The notes under the pieces were generated by a model, which did no database searches, was not told the origin of the DNA, and worked only from the letters and a program-made list of their open reading frames with translations. Made by a program: the position numbers and the translations under genes. A stretch of 64,000 bases of DNA from Flavobacteriaceae bacterium (GTDB taxonomy: Bacteria; Bacteroidota; Bacteroidia; Flavobacteriales; Flavobacteriaceae), in assembly GCA_009926065.1 (NCBI GenBank), contig RFPP01000009.1, positions 1 to 64,000 on the forward strand, given 5' to 3'. Shown in pieces: positions 16,642 to 24,877 of the stretch. How positions within the stretch are numbered: the first letter of the stretch is position 1; each line of letters opens with the position of its first letter.

Positions 16642-17770
16642 AGACATTTGTGATGGATTTATATATAACCAACTTGAAGGCAAAAGCTTGTTTGGTTTAG
16701 CAGGAAAACTAACTATTCAACCAGAATACCAACGAAACTATATTTATGCCGATGGCAAAAGGGATGTTGCGGTAATAGAATCAATACTGAAAGGATACCC
16801 TTTAGGGTTAATTTATTTCAATAAAATCAGCGATTCAAATCTTGAGGTATTGGATGGGCAACAACGTATTACAAGCTTTGGTAGGTTTGTTACCAATAAA
16901 TTTGCGGTAAAAGATGAGAACGGAATGGAGCAATATTTTAGTGGTATCGCAACTGATAAACAACAAAAAATACTAGATACTAAACTCTTAATCTATGAAT
17001 GTGAAGGCACCGAAAGTGAAATAAAAGAATGGTTTCGCACTATCAATATTGCCGGTGTTCCGCTTAACAATCAAGAGTTATTGAATGCTGTGTGTTCTGG
17101 TCCTTTTGTGACGCTGGGCAAAGAGGAATTCAGTAATAGCCAAAATGCAAATGTTCAAAAATGGAGTGCTTATGTTTCGGGTAGCGCCAACAGACAAGAA
17201 TATTTAGAAAGAGCATTGGAATGGGTAAGCAAAGGAAATGCAGGCGAATATATGAGCCGTCACCGATTTGATACAGAAATTACCGAGTTAACAAATTATT
17301 TTAAAAGTGTGATAGATTGGGTATCTACCGTTTTTATAGATGTTGAAAGTGAAATGCGAGGCTTGGAATGGGGACGATTATATGAAAAATATAAAAAACA
17401 ACCTTATAACTCAAAAGCGGTATCGGAAGAATTGAAAAAACTATATGCCGACCCCTATATAAAAAATAGAAAAGGAATTTTTGAATATATTTTGGGTGGT
17501 TCAACCGACTCGAAGTTACTAGAAGTAAGAGTTTTTGATGAGGCAACAAAAAAATCGATGTGTGCAAAGCAATCTTCAGTAGCAGAAAAAAAAGGAATTT
17601 CAAATTGTCCTTTATGTGCTTTAGGTCATGACGCTAACAAAACTAAAATTTGGCACATCACAGAAATGGATGCTGACCACGTTACGGCATGGAGCAAAGG
17701 CGGAGCAACAGATTCCAAAAATTGCCAAATGCTGTGTAAAACTCATAATCGAGCAAAAGGAAATAAATAA
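16607..17770 (+). CDS. DUF262 (GmrS-like) and HNH nuclease fusion protein
   Basis: A 387-residue protein whose N-terminal half is a DUF262 domain (PEYQRNYIY near residue 37-45, DGQQRI at 83-88, [19 protein letters not shown]), related to the sensing and NTPase parts of GmrSD, BrxU and SspE type IV restriction proteins. The C-terminus is a zinc-type HNH nuclease: CPLC (334-337), MDADHV with the candidate general base His358, [15 protein letters not shown] and [11 protein letters not shown]262 proteins usually carry a DUF1524 nuclease, so an HNH here is a variant layout. It overlaps the methyltransferase gene by 35 bases and probably is its nuclease partner or a modification-dependent effector. 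Confidence 0.85.
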   Translation: MRTTLQTNITIKDICDGFIYNQLEGKSLFGLAGKLTIQPEYQRNYIYADGKRDVAVIESILKGYPLGLIYFNKISDSNLEVLDGQQRITSFGRFVTNKFAVKDENGMEQYFSGIATDKQQKILDTKLLIYECEGTESEIKEWFRTINIAGVPLNNQELLNAVCSGPFVTLGKEEFSNSQNANVQKWSAYVSGSANRQEYLERALEWVSKGNAGEYMSRHRFDTEITELTNYFKSVIDWVSTVFIDVESEMRGLEWGRLYEKYKKQPYNSKAVSEELKKLYADPYIKNRKGIFEYILGGSTDSKLLEVRVFDEATKKSMCAKQSSVAEKKGISNCPLCALGHDANKTKIWHITEMDADHVTAWSKGGATDSKNCQMLCKTHNRAKGNK

Positions 17771-17780
17771 AATAAAAAAA

Positions 17781-17801
17781 CCTAATTCTTTTACAATTAG
17801 G
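17781..17801. terminator. Intrinsic terminator closing the island and fahA
   Basis: Seven-base perfect stem CCTAATT ... AATTAGG with a seven-base loop. On the minus strand it is followed by seven T residues (fahA direction); on the plus strand by CTTTT. It separates the convergent DUF262-HNH and fahA genes. Confidence 0.75.
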
Positions 17802-17829
17802 CTTTTAAACTATGTTTAGTAATAAATAA

Positions 17830-19113
17830 TTATTTTCTCACAAAAGGCGGTAAAAGCTGACTGAAAACTTCACCAAAACCTATACGAACGTGCGAATTTT
17901 GACAGTAACCTTTCATGATAACGGTATCATAATCGTTAATGAATTTACGTTCCGTTCCATCCTTTAATTTGATAGGGTTTTTTCCACCCCAAGTCAATTC
18001 TAACATCGATCCAAAACTATCTGGCGTAGGTCCTGAAATAGTTCCCGATCCCATCATATCTCCTGAATTTACTCTACAACCATTAGAGGTATGGTGAGCT
18101 AGTTGTTGACTCATGGTCCAATACATATATTTAAAATTGGTTTTTGAAACCACTGTTGGCTCTCCTTTTTCAGGTTGGATTGCCACTTCCAAATGAATAT
18201 CAAATGCGTTTTTACCTTTTTGTTGTAAATACGTTAAAGGAGTAGGTTCTTGCTTTGGACTCTTGGTTCTAAATGGTTCCAAAGCGTCCATAGTAACTAT
18301 CCATGGAGAAATTGAAGAAGCAAAATTCTTAGCTAAAAAGGGACCAAGTGGCACATATTCCCATTTTTGAATGTCACGAGCGCTCCAATCGTTCAGTAAA
18401 ACCATTCCAAAAATATAATCTTCAGCTTCATGAATTGGAATATTTTCTCCCATAATATTAACATCAGTAGTAATAAATGCCGTTTCAAGTTCAAAATCAA
18501 TCGACCTTGAAGGACCAAAAACGGGAGTATTTTCACCGAATGGCAACGTTTGTCCCATTGGGCGATGAACCGGAATTCCGGAAGGAATTATTGAAGAACT
18601 TCTACCATGATATCCTACAGGTAAATGTAACCAGTTGGGCAATAACGCATTTTCAGGATCACGGAACATCATTCCCACATTAGTAGCGTGTTCTTTGCTT
18701 GAATAAAAATCGGTGTAATCACCTATTAATACAGGCAATTGCATTTCAACTTCATCAATATTGAAAATTACTACTTTTTTATGTTTTTCATTATCCCGTA
18801 ATTTTGGATTGTTTGCATCAAAAATATCAGCAATTCTATTTCTTACCAATCGCCACGTTTTTTTACCATCAGAAATAAAGTCATTTAGAGTGTCTTGCAT
18901 GAACATATCATCGGTAAGTTCAATGTCTTCAAAGTAGTTTAACTGTTGTAAAGCACCTAAATCTATGGCATAATTACCAATTCTGGTTCCAACAGTTACC
19001 ACATTTTCACGAGTTAGAAAAACTCCAAAAGGGATATTTTGAATCGGAAAATCACTATCATTGGCAACTTTAAGCCAAGATTTTCTTTTAGGATCGTTTG
19101 CAGTTATAGGCAT
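17830..19113 (-). CDS. fahA: Fumarylacetoacetase
   Basis: Last step of tyrosine/homogentisate breakdown: hydrolysis of fumarylacetoacetate to fumarate and acetoacetate. The 427-residue length and motifs fit the full-length FAH enzyme: an N-terminal SH3-like domain (FPIQNIPFGVFLT), YTDFYSSKEHATNVG with metal and catalytic residues, LPVGYHGRSSSI, SIDFELETAFI with metal-binding Glu residues, and VNSGDMMGSGTISGP. Other genes of the pathway are not in the window. Its promoter (19148-19177) is one of the best matches to the flavobacterial consensus here. Confidence 0.96.
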   Translation of the reverse strand: MPITANDPKRKSWLKVANDSDFPIQNIPFGVFLTRENVVTVGTRIGNYAIDLGALQQLNYFEDIELTDDMFMQDTLNDFISDGKKTWRLVRNRIADIFDANNPKLRDNEKHKKVVIFNIDEVEMQLPVLIGDYTDFYSSKEHATNVGMMFRDPENALLPNWLHLPVGYHGRSSSIIPSGIPVHRPMGQTLPFGENTPVFGPSRSIDFELETAFITTDVNIMGENIPIHEAEDYIFGMVLLNDWSARDIQKWEYVPLGPFLAKNFASSISPWIVTMDALEPFRTKSPKQEPTPLTYLQQKGKNAFDIHLEVAIQPEKGEPTVVSKTNFKYMYWTMSQQLAHHTSNGCRVNSGDMMGSGTISGPTPDSFGSMLELTWGGKNPIKLKDGTERKFINDYDTVIMKGYCQNSHVRIGFGEVFSQLLPPFVRK

Positions 19114-19147
19114 TTTTATGTTGATTAGTTTGTTGAAAAATATGCAC

Positions 19148-19177
19148 CAAATATATCATAAACTAGAAATTATACAA
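19148..19177 (-). promoter_or_regulatory. fahA promoter, flavobacterial type
   Basis: On the minus strand TTG (plus 19175-19177), 19 bases, then TATATTTG (19148-19155): a full match to TTG-N17..23-TAnnTTTG. It predicts transcription starting near 19141, about 28 bases before the fahA ATG. Confidence 0.65.
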
Positions 19178-19189
19178 ACCTTTTTTTTG

Positions 19190-19197
19190 TAAATTTG
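19190..19197 (+). promoter_or_regulatory. Candidate -7 box of glyA
   Basis: TAAATTTG matches the -7 consensus and lies 25 bases before the glyA ATG. No TTG at the proper upstream distance was found, so the match is partial. Confidence 0.4.
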
Positions 19198-19222
19198 CGT
19201 TAAAATTAATAACAACTTCAAA

Positions 19223-20497
19223 ATGCAACACGACAACGAAATTTTTAACCTAATTTTAGAAGAACAAGACAGACAAATTCACGGGATTGAACTTATAGCA
19301 TCAGAGAATTTTGTAAGTGATCAAGTAATGGAAGCCGCAGGATCTTGTTTAACCAATAAATATGCTGAAGGATACCCGGGAAAAAGATATTACGGAGGTT
19401 GCGAAGTAGTAGATGTGGTAGAACAAATCGCTATTGATAGAGCCAAAGCGCTTTTTGGAGCGGAATATGCAAACGTTCAACCGCATTCAGGGTCACAAGC
19501 AAATACCGCAGTTTTTCATGCTTGCTTGAAACCTGGTGATAAAATTTTAGGTTTCGATTTGTCACACGGTGGACATTTAACACATGGTTCACCAGTTAAC
19601 TTCTCAGGACGTTTGTATACTCCGTCATTTTATGGTGTTGAAAAAGAAACAGGCCGTTTTGATTACGATAAAATTCAAGAAATTGCAACTAAAGAACAAC
19701 CAAAATTAATTATTGCAGGAGCTTCAGCTTACAGTAGAGATATGGATTTTGAGCGTTTCAGAAAAATCGCTGATAGCGTTGGGGCTATTTTATTAGCAGA
19801 TATTTCTCATCCTGCTGGGTTAATTGCGAAAGGATTAATGAACGATCCAATTCCTCATTGCCATATCGTTACTACTACTACCCACAAAACACTTCGTGGT
19901 CCTAGAGGGGGAATGATTTTAATGGGTAAAGATTTCGAAAATCCATTTGGTTTAACTACCCCAAAAGGAGAAATCAGAATGATGTCGTCTTTATTGGATT
20001 TAGCTGTTTTCCCAGGAAATCAAGGAGGTCCATTAATGCACGTAATTGCGGCAAAAGCAGTGGCATTTGGTGAGGCTTTAACTGATGAATTTTTTAGATA
20101 TACCCTTCAAGTTCAAAAAAATGCAAAAGCTATGGCAGAAGCATTTGTGAAAAGAGGATACGATTTAATTTCTGGTGGCACTGATAATCATATGATGTTA
20201 ATTGACCTTAGAAATAAAAACATTACTGGTATAGAAGCAGAAAACGCATTAGTAAAGGCAGAAATTACAGTAAATAAAAACATGGTTCCATTTGATGATA
20301 AATCACCTTTTATCACTTCTGGAATTAGAGTGGGAACTCCAGCAATTACTACCCGAGGATTAGTAGAAAGCGATATGGAAACCATCGTAGAAATGATCGA
20401 TAGAGTTATTATGAATCACACTGATGAAGATGTAATTGAACAAGTTGCAGACGAAGTGAATGAAATGATGGGCGAAAGAGCAATGTTTGTTTTCTAA
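19223..20497 (+). CDS. glyA: Serine hydroxymethyltransferase
   Basis: PLP enzyme interconverting serine and glycine and charging tetrahydrofolate with a one-carbon unit. The 424-residue protein has [14 protein letters not shown] near the N-terminus, [29 protein letters not shown], the PLP-binding Lys in [14 protein letters not shown], and [17 protein letters not shown]. It is divergent from fahA with 109 bases between the starts. The MiaE-like gene follows 65 bases downstream, so the unit may continue. Confidence 0.97.
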   Translation: MQHDNEIFNLILEEQDRQIHGIELIASENFVSDQVMEAAGSCLTNKYAEGYPGKRYYGGCEVVDVVEQIAIDRAKALFGAEYANVQPHSGSQANTAVFHACLKPGDKILGFDLSHGGHLTHGSPVNFSGRLYTPSFYGVEKETGRFDYDKIQEIATKEQPKLIIAGASAYSRDMDFERFRKIADSVGAILLADISHPAGLIAKGLMNDPIPHCHIVTTTTHKTLRGPRGGMILMGKDFENPFGLTTPKGEIRMMSSLLDLAVFPGNQGGPLMHVIAAKAVAFGEALTDEFFRYTLQVQKNAKAMAEAFVKRGYDLISGGTDNHMMLIDLRNKNITGIEAENALVKAEITVNKNMVPFDDKSPFITSGIRVGTPAITTRGLVESDMETIVEMIDRVIMNHTDEDVIEQVADEVNEMMGERAMFVF

Positions 20498-20562
20498 TTA
20501 AATAGATAGAAGTTTAAGTTTTTTAGAAATAACTTCAAACCTTAAACTATAAACTAAAAGAT

Positions 20563-21156
20563 ATGTCAGTTTTAAGATTAAAATTACCTACCGATCCTAG
20601 ATGGGTTAATATCGTGGAATCCAATATTGAAGAAATCCTTTCTGATCATGCTTGGTGTGAGCAAAAAGCGGCATCCAACGCTATTACTATTATCACCATC
20701 AATTCGGAATATCCAGATTTAGTTTCGGATATGTTGGCTTTGGCCAAAGAGGAAATCGAGCATTTTGAAATGGTTCATAATATCATCAAAAAACGTGGAT
20801 TAACGCTAGCCAGAGAACGCAAAGATGAATATGTAGGAGAATTAGCGCAATACATGAAGAAAAGCAATACCGGAAGTCGTGTTTCAGGATTTGTAGAACG
20901 AATGTTGTTTTCTGCCATGATTGAAGCCAGAAGTTGTGAGCGATTTAAGGTCCTTTCAGAAAATATTAAAGACGAAGAATTGTCTAATTTTTATAGAGAT
21001 TTAATGGAAAGCGAAGCTGGACATTATACTACTTTTATTACCTATGCCAGAAAATACGGTCAAGGAATTGACGTTGAAAAAAGATGGCGCGAATGGCTAG
21101 AATTCGAGGCTTCCATAATTGAAAATTATGGAAAACGCGAAACCATGCATGGATAA
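20563..21156 (+). CDS. miaE: MiaE-like tRNA-(ms2io6A)-hydroxylase
   Basis: Di-iron monooxygenase of the MiaE family, which hydroxylates the isopentenyl group of modified A37 in tRNAs. The 197-residue protein is helical with the ferritin-like iron ligands in two helix pairs: DHAWCEQKAA and EEIEHFEMVH (ExxH), then MIEARSCERF and ESEAGHYTTF (ExxH). It is the non-Enterobacterial short form. miaA, which makes the precursor modification, is present at 49791-50723 in this window; miaB is not. A GNAT gene follows 20 bases later. Confidence 0.87.
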   Translation: MSVLRLKLPTDPRWVNIVESNIEEILSDHAWCEQKAASNAITIITINSEYPDLVSDMLALAKEEIEHFEMVHNIIKKRGLTLARERKDEYVGELAQYMKKSNTGSRVSGFVERMLFSAMIEARSCERFKVLSENIKDEELSNFYRDLMESEAGHYTTFITYARKYGQGIDVEKRWREWLEFEASIIENYGKRETMHG

Positions 21157-21176
21157 TTCTTATACCAAAAACCAGA

Positions 21177-21677
21177 ATGATACTAATATCTGAAGCAAAT
21201 TCAGCCGATTTTAATACCATTAGAGAAATTGCTTACACCACTTGGCCTGTTGCTTATGGCTCTATTTTACCGAAAGCTCAATTAGATTACATGCTAGAAA
21301 AATTCTATAGTGATACAACACTAACAGATAATCTTAACAATAAAAACCATCATTTTTTATTGGTGAAAGAAAATAATAATTGCCTTGGCTTTGCTTCCTA
21401 TGAACCTGATTATTTGGGTGAAAAAATCCTTCGGTTACACAAAATTTATCTACTTCCAGGGGCACAAGGAAAAGGGATGGGAAAATTACTTATTTCTGAA
21501 ATAGAAAAAATAGCAAATCAACTCAATCAAATCGGAATTTCACTGAATGTAAATCGGTTTAATAAAGCCTTTCATTTCTATACCAAAATAGGTTTTGAAT
21601 GCATTGGCGAAGAAGATATCGAATTGGATTTTGGTTACCTTATGGAAGATTTCAAGATGTTCAAAAAACTGAGCTAA
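21177..21677 (+). CDS. GNAT-family N-acetyltransferase
   Basis: A 166-residue GNAT protein. The acetyl-CoA loop is visible as LHKIYLLPGAQGKGMGKLLISEIE (Q/R-x-x-G-x-G/A type, about residues 86-108), followed by the late strand ISLNVNRFNKAFHFYTKIGFE, typical of the C-terminal half of the fold. The acceptor is unknown. It begins 20 bases after the MiaE-like gene and its stop codon directly abuts the stop of the convergent pentapeptide gene with no room for a terminator. Confidence 0.88.
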   Translation: MILISEANSADFNTIREIAYTTWPVAYGSILPKAQLDYMLEKFYSDTTLTDNLNNKNHHFLLVKENNNCLGFASYEPDYLGEKILRLHKIYLLPGAQGKGMGKLLISEIEKIANQLNQIGISLNVNRFNKAFHFYTKIGFECIGEEDIELDFGYLMEDFKMFKKLS

Positions 21678-22253
21678 CTATTTTACGATAATATCATATT
21701 TGTAAAGTAACCCTTTTACCCCTTCTAATGAAAAAATAGCTTTCTTAATTTTAGTGCTTTCCGGATTAATTGTATAATTAAAGCTGGTTTTAAAATTGGT
21801 TTTAAAAGCGTTGGCTTTATCAAACTCACTTCGGTACAAATCACAGTTTTCAAAAACTACCTCACTTAAATCGGCCGCCATAAAGTCAACAGCAACAAGA
21901 CTTGTATTGGTAAATGTGGTTCCTTTTAACTTCAAACCATAAAATTTCGAAAAGTCTAAAATGCAATCTTTAAAATGAATTTCAAAAATGAATTTGTCAA
22001 TCATAGCGAAATTCACATCGCTAATTTTACACTTACTAAAATATACAGTTCTTAAAGAAGTATGATTGATTTTTGCCGAATTGAAATTGCAATTCAAAAA
22101 TTTACAATCGATGAAACTGGCAGCTAGAAAAATGCAATTGGTGAAATTACAATCTATAAAAGTGCAGTTTTCATATTCCTTATAACTAATTTCCTCCTCG
22201 CTATAAACGATTCCTTTAAATTCAGCATTCAGAATATAGTTAGTACTATTCAA
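21678..22253 (-). CDS. Pentapeptide-repeat protein
   Basis: A 191-residue protein made almost entirely of five-residue repeats of the A(D/N)LxF type, for example NCTFIDCNFTNCIFLAASF, DLSEVVFENCDLYRSEFDKA. These build a right-handed quadrilateral beta-helix. Some relatives mimic DNA and protect gyrase, but nothing here supports that role over a general scaffold. It ends base-to-base against the GNAT gene and lies one base downstream of ytxJ, so it is cotranscribed with it. Confidence 0.88.
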   Translation of the reverse strand: MNSTNYILNAEFKGIVYSEEEISYKEYENCTFIDCNFTNCIFLAASFIDCKFLNCNFNSAKINHTSLRTVYFSKCKISDVNFAMIDKFIFEIHFKDCILDFSKFYGLKLKGTTFTNTSLVAVDFMAADLSEVVFENCDLYRSEFDKANAFKTNFKTSFNYTINPESTKIKKAIFSLEGVKGLLYKYDIIVK

Positions 22254-22254
22254 C

Positions 22255-22644
22255 CTATTGTATTTTTGATTTTAATTCTTGGGCATCGATGGAACTGTGG
22301 GAAACATCATAAACCGACTTCCCTCCTACTATTAACAATAATTGAGGCGATTGATGTACCACATTAAAACGTGTGGCAATTTCATTAGATACTTCCCTAA
22401 AAGAAATTAAATCAAGGAAATAAGCCGCAACATTTTCGCCTAAATCATATTCATTTTCAAAATTCTTCAAAGCCATTCTACTGATGCTGCAACGCGTACT
22501 GTGTTTGAAAATAATAACCGGGATTTGCTCAGAAAGGGCAATAATTTCATCTATTTGACCCAAATGTTCCATTGGGGTCCATTTAATATTGGATGAACTA
22601 GAATTGGGTTTTGGCTCCCCGAAAATGGAATTAAAAATACTCAT
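22255..22644 (-). CDS. ytxJ: YtxJ-family bacillithiol-system thioredoxin-like protein
   Basis: A 129-residue thioredoxin-fold protein of the YtxJ (monothiol bacilliredoxin-like) family. The diagnostic segment IIFKHSTRCSISRMAL (about residues 44-59) carries a single Cys in the T-R-C-S-I-S context, and HQSPQLLLIVGGK supplies the cis-Pro strand. YtxJ members remove bacillithiol from proteins, which fits Bacteroidota that make bacillithiol; no bsh gene is in the window. Starts MSIFNSIFGEP and leads the two-gene unit with the pentapeptide protein. Confidence 0.88.
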   Translation of the reverse strand: MSIFNSIFGEPKPNSSSSNIKWTPMEHLGQIDEIIALSEQIPVIIFKHSTRCSISRMALKNFENEYDLGENVAAYFLDLISFREVSNEIATRFNVVHQSPQLLLIVGGKSVYDVSHSSIDAQELKSKIQ

Positions 22645-22870
22645 AGTGATTCAGATGAATTTTGATTTTACAAAGTTATCTAAATTAGTTTGATTAGGGT
22701 GTAGTTTGTGGTAATAAAGATGCTGAAACATGTTTCGATTCAAATTTTAACCGTAAAGAACGCGAAGAAAATCTATGGATCTGCTAGAAGATAAACAAAT
22801 ATGCTACTACTTTCGTTTTTATGACTTGTACATTAAAGATTTTTTTTAAAGCACTATTTATAAAAATAAC

Positions 22871-22878
22871 TATTTTTG
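22871..22878 (+). promoter_or_regulatory. Candidate -7 box of aguB-aguA
   Basis: TATTTTTG matches TAnnTTTG and lies 19 bases before the ATG at 22897. It overlaps the in-frame TTG at 22876, which argues that translation starts at 22897 instead. No well-spaced TTG upstream. Confidence 0.45.
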
Positions 22879-22896
22879 CAGTCTAAAATTTTAGCT

Positions 22897-23784
22897 ATGG
22901 CAAATAATAAATACAAAATAGCGGTTGTACAATTAAACTTGAACGATGTTGCCAAGAACAACCTTAAAAAATGTTTGTCTTGGGTTCGAGAGGCTGCAAA
23001 AATGGGTGCCGAAGTGATCTCGTTACCTGAATTATATAGTAGTCATTACTTTTGTCAAAGTGAAGATGTCGATAATTTTGCTTTAGCAGAACCACTTTAC
23101 AGTACTTCATTTATCGCTTTTAGCGAATTAGCTAAAGAGTTGGGAGTAGTAATTATTGTTCCGTTTTTTGAGAAAAGAATGGCTGGAGTTTACCATAACA
23201 GCGCCTATATTATTGATACCGATGGATCGGAAGCTGGATTGTACCGTAAAATGCACATTCCAGATGATCCTCATTTTTATGAGAAATTCTATTTTACCCC
23301 TGGTGATTTAGGTTTTAAAGCTTTTCCAACTAACAAAGGAAAAATTGGAACGCTAATTTGTTGGGATCAATGGTTTCCTGAAGCAGCTCGTTTAACGGCT
23401 TTGCAAGGTGCCGAAGTTTTGTTTTATCCAACAGCTATTGGTTGGCATCCACTGGAAAAAGAACAATATGGCGAAAACCAACACGGTGCCTGGATGAACG
23501 TAATGAAGGGACACGCTGTTGCAAATGGAGTTTATGTTGCTGCTGCCAACAGAATTGGTTTGGAACAATATTTACCAAATACGTCTGGGATTGAATTTTG
23601 GGGATCCTCATTTATAGCTGGTCCACAAGGAGAAATATTGGCGCAAGCCTCACACGATAAAGAAGAAATTTTGATTGCTGAAGTCGATTTAGACTTACAG
23701 GAAAATGTACGTCAGAATTGGCCGTTTTTACGTGATAGAAGAATTGATGCTTTTGAAGACATTACTAAAAGAGCTATAGAATAA
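22897..23784 (+). CDS. aguB: N-carbamoylputrescine amidase
   Basis: Nitrilase-superfamily hydrolase that turns N-carbamoylputrescine into putrescine, CO2 and ammonia. The 295-residue protein has the Glu-Lys-Cys triad in SLPELYSSHYF, YRKMHIPDDPHF and LICWDQWFPEAARL, and the family features YEKFYFTPGDLGF and ANRIGLE. The ATG at 22897 was chosen because the only upstream option is a TTG inside the -7 box. Its stop overlaps the aguA start by one base (TAATG), so the two enzymes of the agmatine route are translationally coupled. Confidence 0.94.
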   Translation: MANNKYKIAVVQLNLNDVAKNNLKKCLSWVREAAKMGAEVISLPELYSSHYFCQSEDVDNFALAEPLYSTSFIAFSELAKELGVVIIVPFFEKRMAGVYHNSAYIIDTDGSEAGLYRKMHIPDDPHFYEKFYFTPGDLGFKAFPTNKGKIGTLICWDQWFPEAARLTALQGAEVLFYPTAIGWHPLEKEQYGENQHGAWMNVMKGHAVANGVYVAAANRIGLEQYLPNTSGIEFWGSSFIAGPQGEILAQASHDKEEILIAEVDLDLQENVRQNWPFLRDRRIDAFEDITKRAIE

Positions 23785-24821
23785 TGATAAATTCAAGACG
23801 ATTTCCAGCAGAATGGGAAAAGCAACAAGGCATTTTACTTTGTTTCCCTCATAATGGTAAAGATTGGCCTGGAAAATACGAGGCGATTCAATGGGCGTTT
23901 GTAGAATTCATCAAAAAAGTAACCACATTTGAAGAGGTTGTTTTGGTTGTTGCCGATGAAAAGTTGAAAGCCAAAGTTATCGAAATGCTTGAAATTGCAG
24001 AAGTTAATATTAAAGCTGTTTCATTTATAATACACAAAACAAATAGAAGTTGGATGCGCGATTCAGGTCCTATTATTGTAAAAAATGGTACTAAAAGAGA
24101 AGCTTTAGACTTTAATTTTAATGGTTGGGCAAAATACAACAACTATCATTTGGACCAATGGATTCCAAGGATGGTAGCAAAATTTTTAGATATTCCGGTC
24201 CAACAAGTTACTTATAAAGGAAAACCGGTAATTTTAGAGGGTGGCGCGATTGAAACCAACGGAAAAGGAACACTAATTACTTCTGAAGAATGTTTGATGC
24301 ATCCTACAATTCAGGTTAGAAATAAAAATTTTACTAAAGAAGATTATGAAGCTGTTTTCAAAGAATACCTTGGAATTACCAATGTTATATGGTTAGGAAA
24401 CGGAATTGAAGGCGATGATACACATGGTCATATTGATGATTTATGTCGTTTTGTTAATGAAAATACAGTGATAACCGTAGTAGAATCTGATAAAAAAGAT
24501 AGCAATTACAAACCGCTGCAAGACAATTTAAAAAGGCTGCAAAACGCCAAATTAGAAAATGGAAAACCATTAAACATTGTGGAATTACCAATGCCAAAAA
24601 GAATTCATTTTGACGGTATTGTGTTACCTGCAAGTTATGCAAATTTTTTAATATTAAATAAATGTGTATTGGTGCCAACTTTCAACGATTCTAATGATAG
24701 AGTGGCTTTAAATATTCTTTCTGATTGTTTTCCTGATCGAGAAATTATTGGAATTAGCGCCATCGATTTTATTTGGGGTTTTGGCACGTTACATTGTTTA
24801 AGTCAGCAAATTCCAGCTTAA
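23784..24821 (+). CDS. aguA: Agmatine deiminase
   Basis: Converts agmatine to N-carbamoylputrescine and ammonia, feeding the aguB product. The 345-residue protein belongs to the guanidine-modifying (PAD-like) fold: SWMRDSGPI, ILEGGAIETNGKGTLIT, the segment GIEGDDTHGHIDDLCRF with catalytic His and Asp, and the active-site Cys close to the C-terminus in GFGTLHCLSQQIP. It directly overlaps aguB and ends at a strong terminator. Together they make putrescine from agmatine. Confidence 0.95.
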   Translation: MINSRRFPAEWEKQQGILLCFPHNGKDWPGKYEAIQWAFVEFIKKVTTFEEVVLVVADEKLKAKVIEMLEIAEVNIKAVSFIIHKTNRSWMRDSGPIIVKNGTKREALDFNFNGWAKYNNYHLDQWIPRMVAKFLDIPVQQVTYKGKPVILEGGAIETNGKGTLITSEECLMHPTIQVRNKNFTKEDYEAVFKEYLGITNVIWLGNGIEGDDTHGHIDDLCRFVNENTVITVVESDKKDSNYKPLQDNLKRLQNAKLENGKPLNIVELPMPKRIHFDGIVLPASYANFLILNKCVLVPTFNDSNDRVALNILSDCFPDREIIGISAIDFIWGFGTLHCLSQQIPA

Positions 24822-24830
24822 GAGATAAAA

Positions 24831-24858
24831 AAAACACCAACTTCTCAGTTGGTGTTTT
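24831..24858. terminator. Bidirectional intrinsic terminator
   Basis: A perfect 12-bp stem AAAACACCAACT - TCTC - AGTTGGTGTTTT flanked by A and T runs. It lies between the convergent aguA and the M1 peptidase gene and suits both. Confidence 0.88.
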
Positions 24859-24877
24859 TTTTTTGAATTATAACTAA

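Noticed and set aside
13450..17801. Possible attachment-site repeats flanking the island (TAATTGTAA near 13450 and at 17781-17801)
   Set aside because: Shared identity is only about nine A/T-rich bases, with no integrase or tRNA nearby.
20511..20548. Inverted repeat AGTTTAAG ... CTTAAACT between glyA and the MiaE-like gene
   Set aside because: Loop of 22 bases and no T run; low-complexity sequence of this kind is common between flavobacterial genes.
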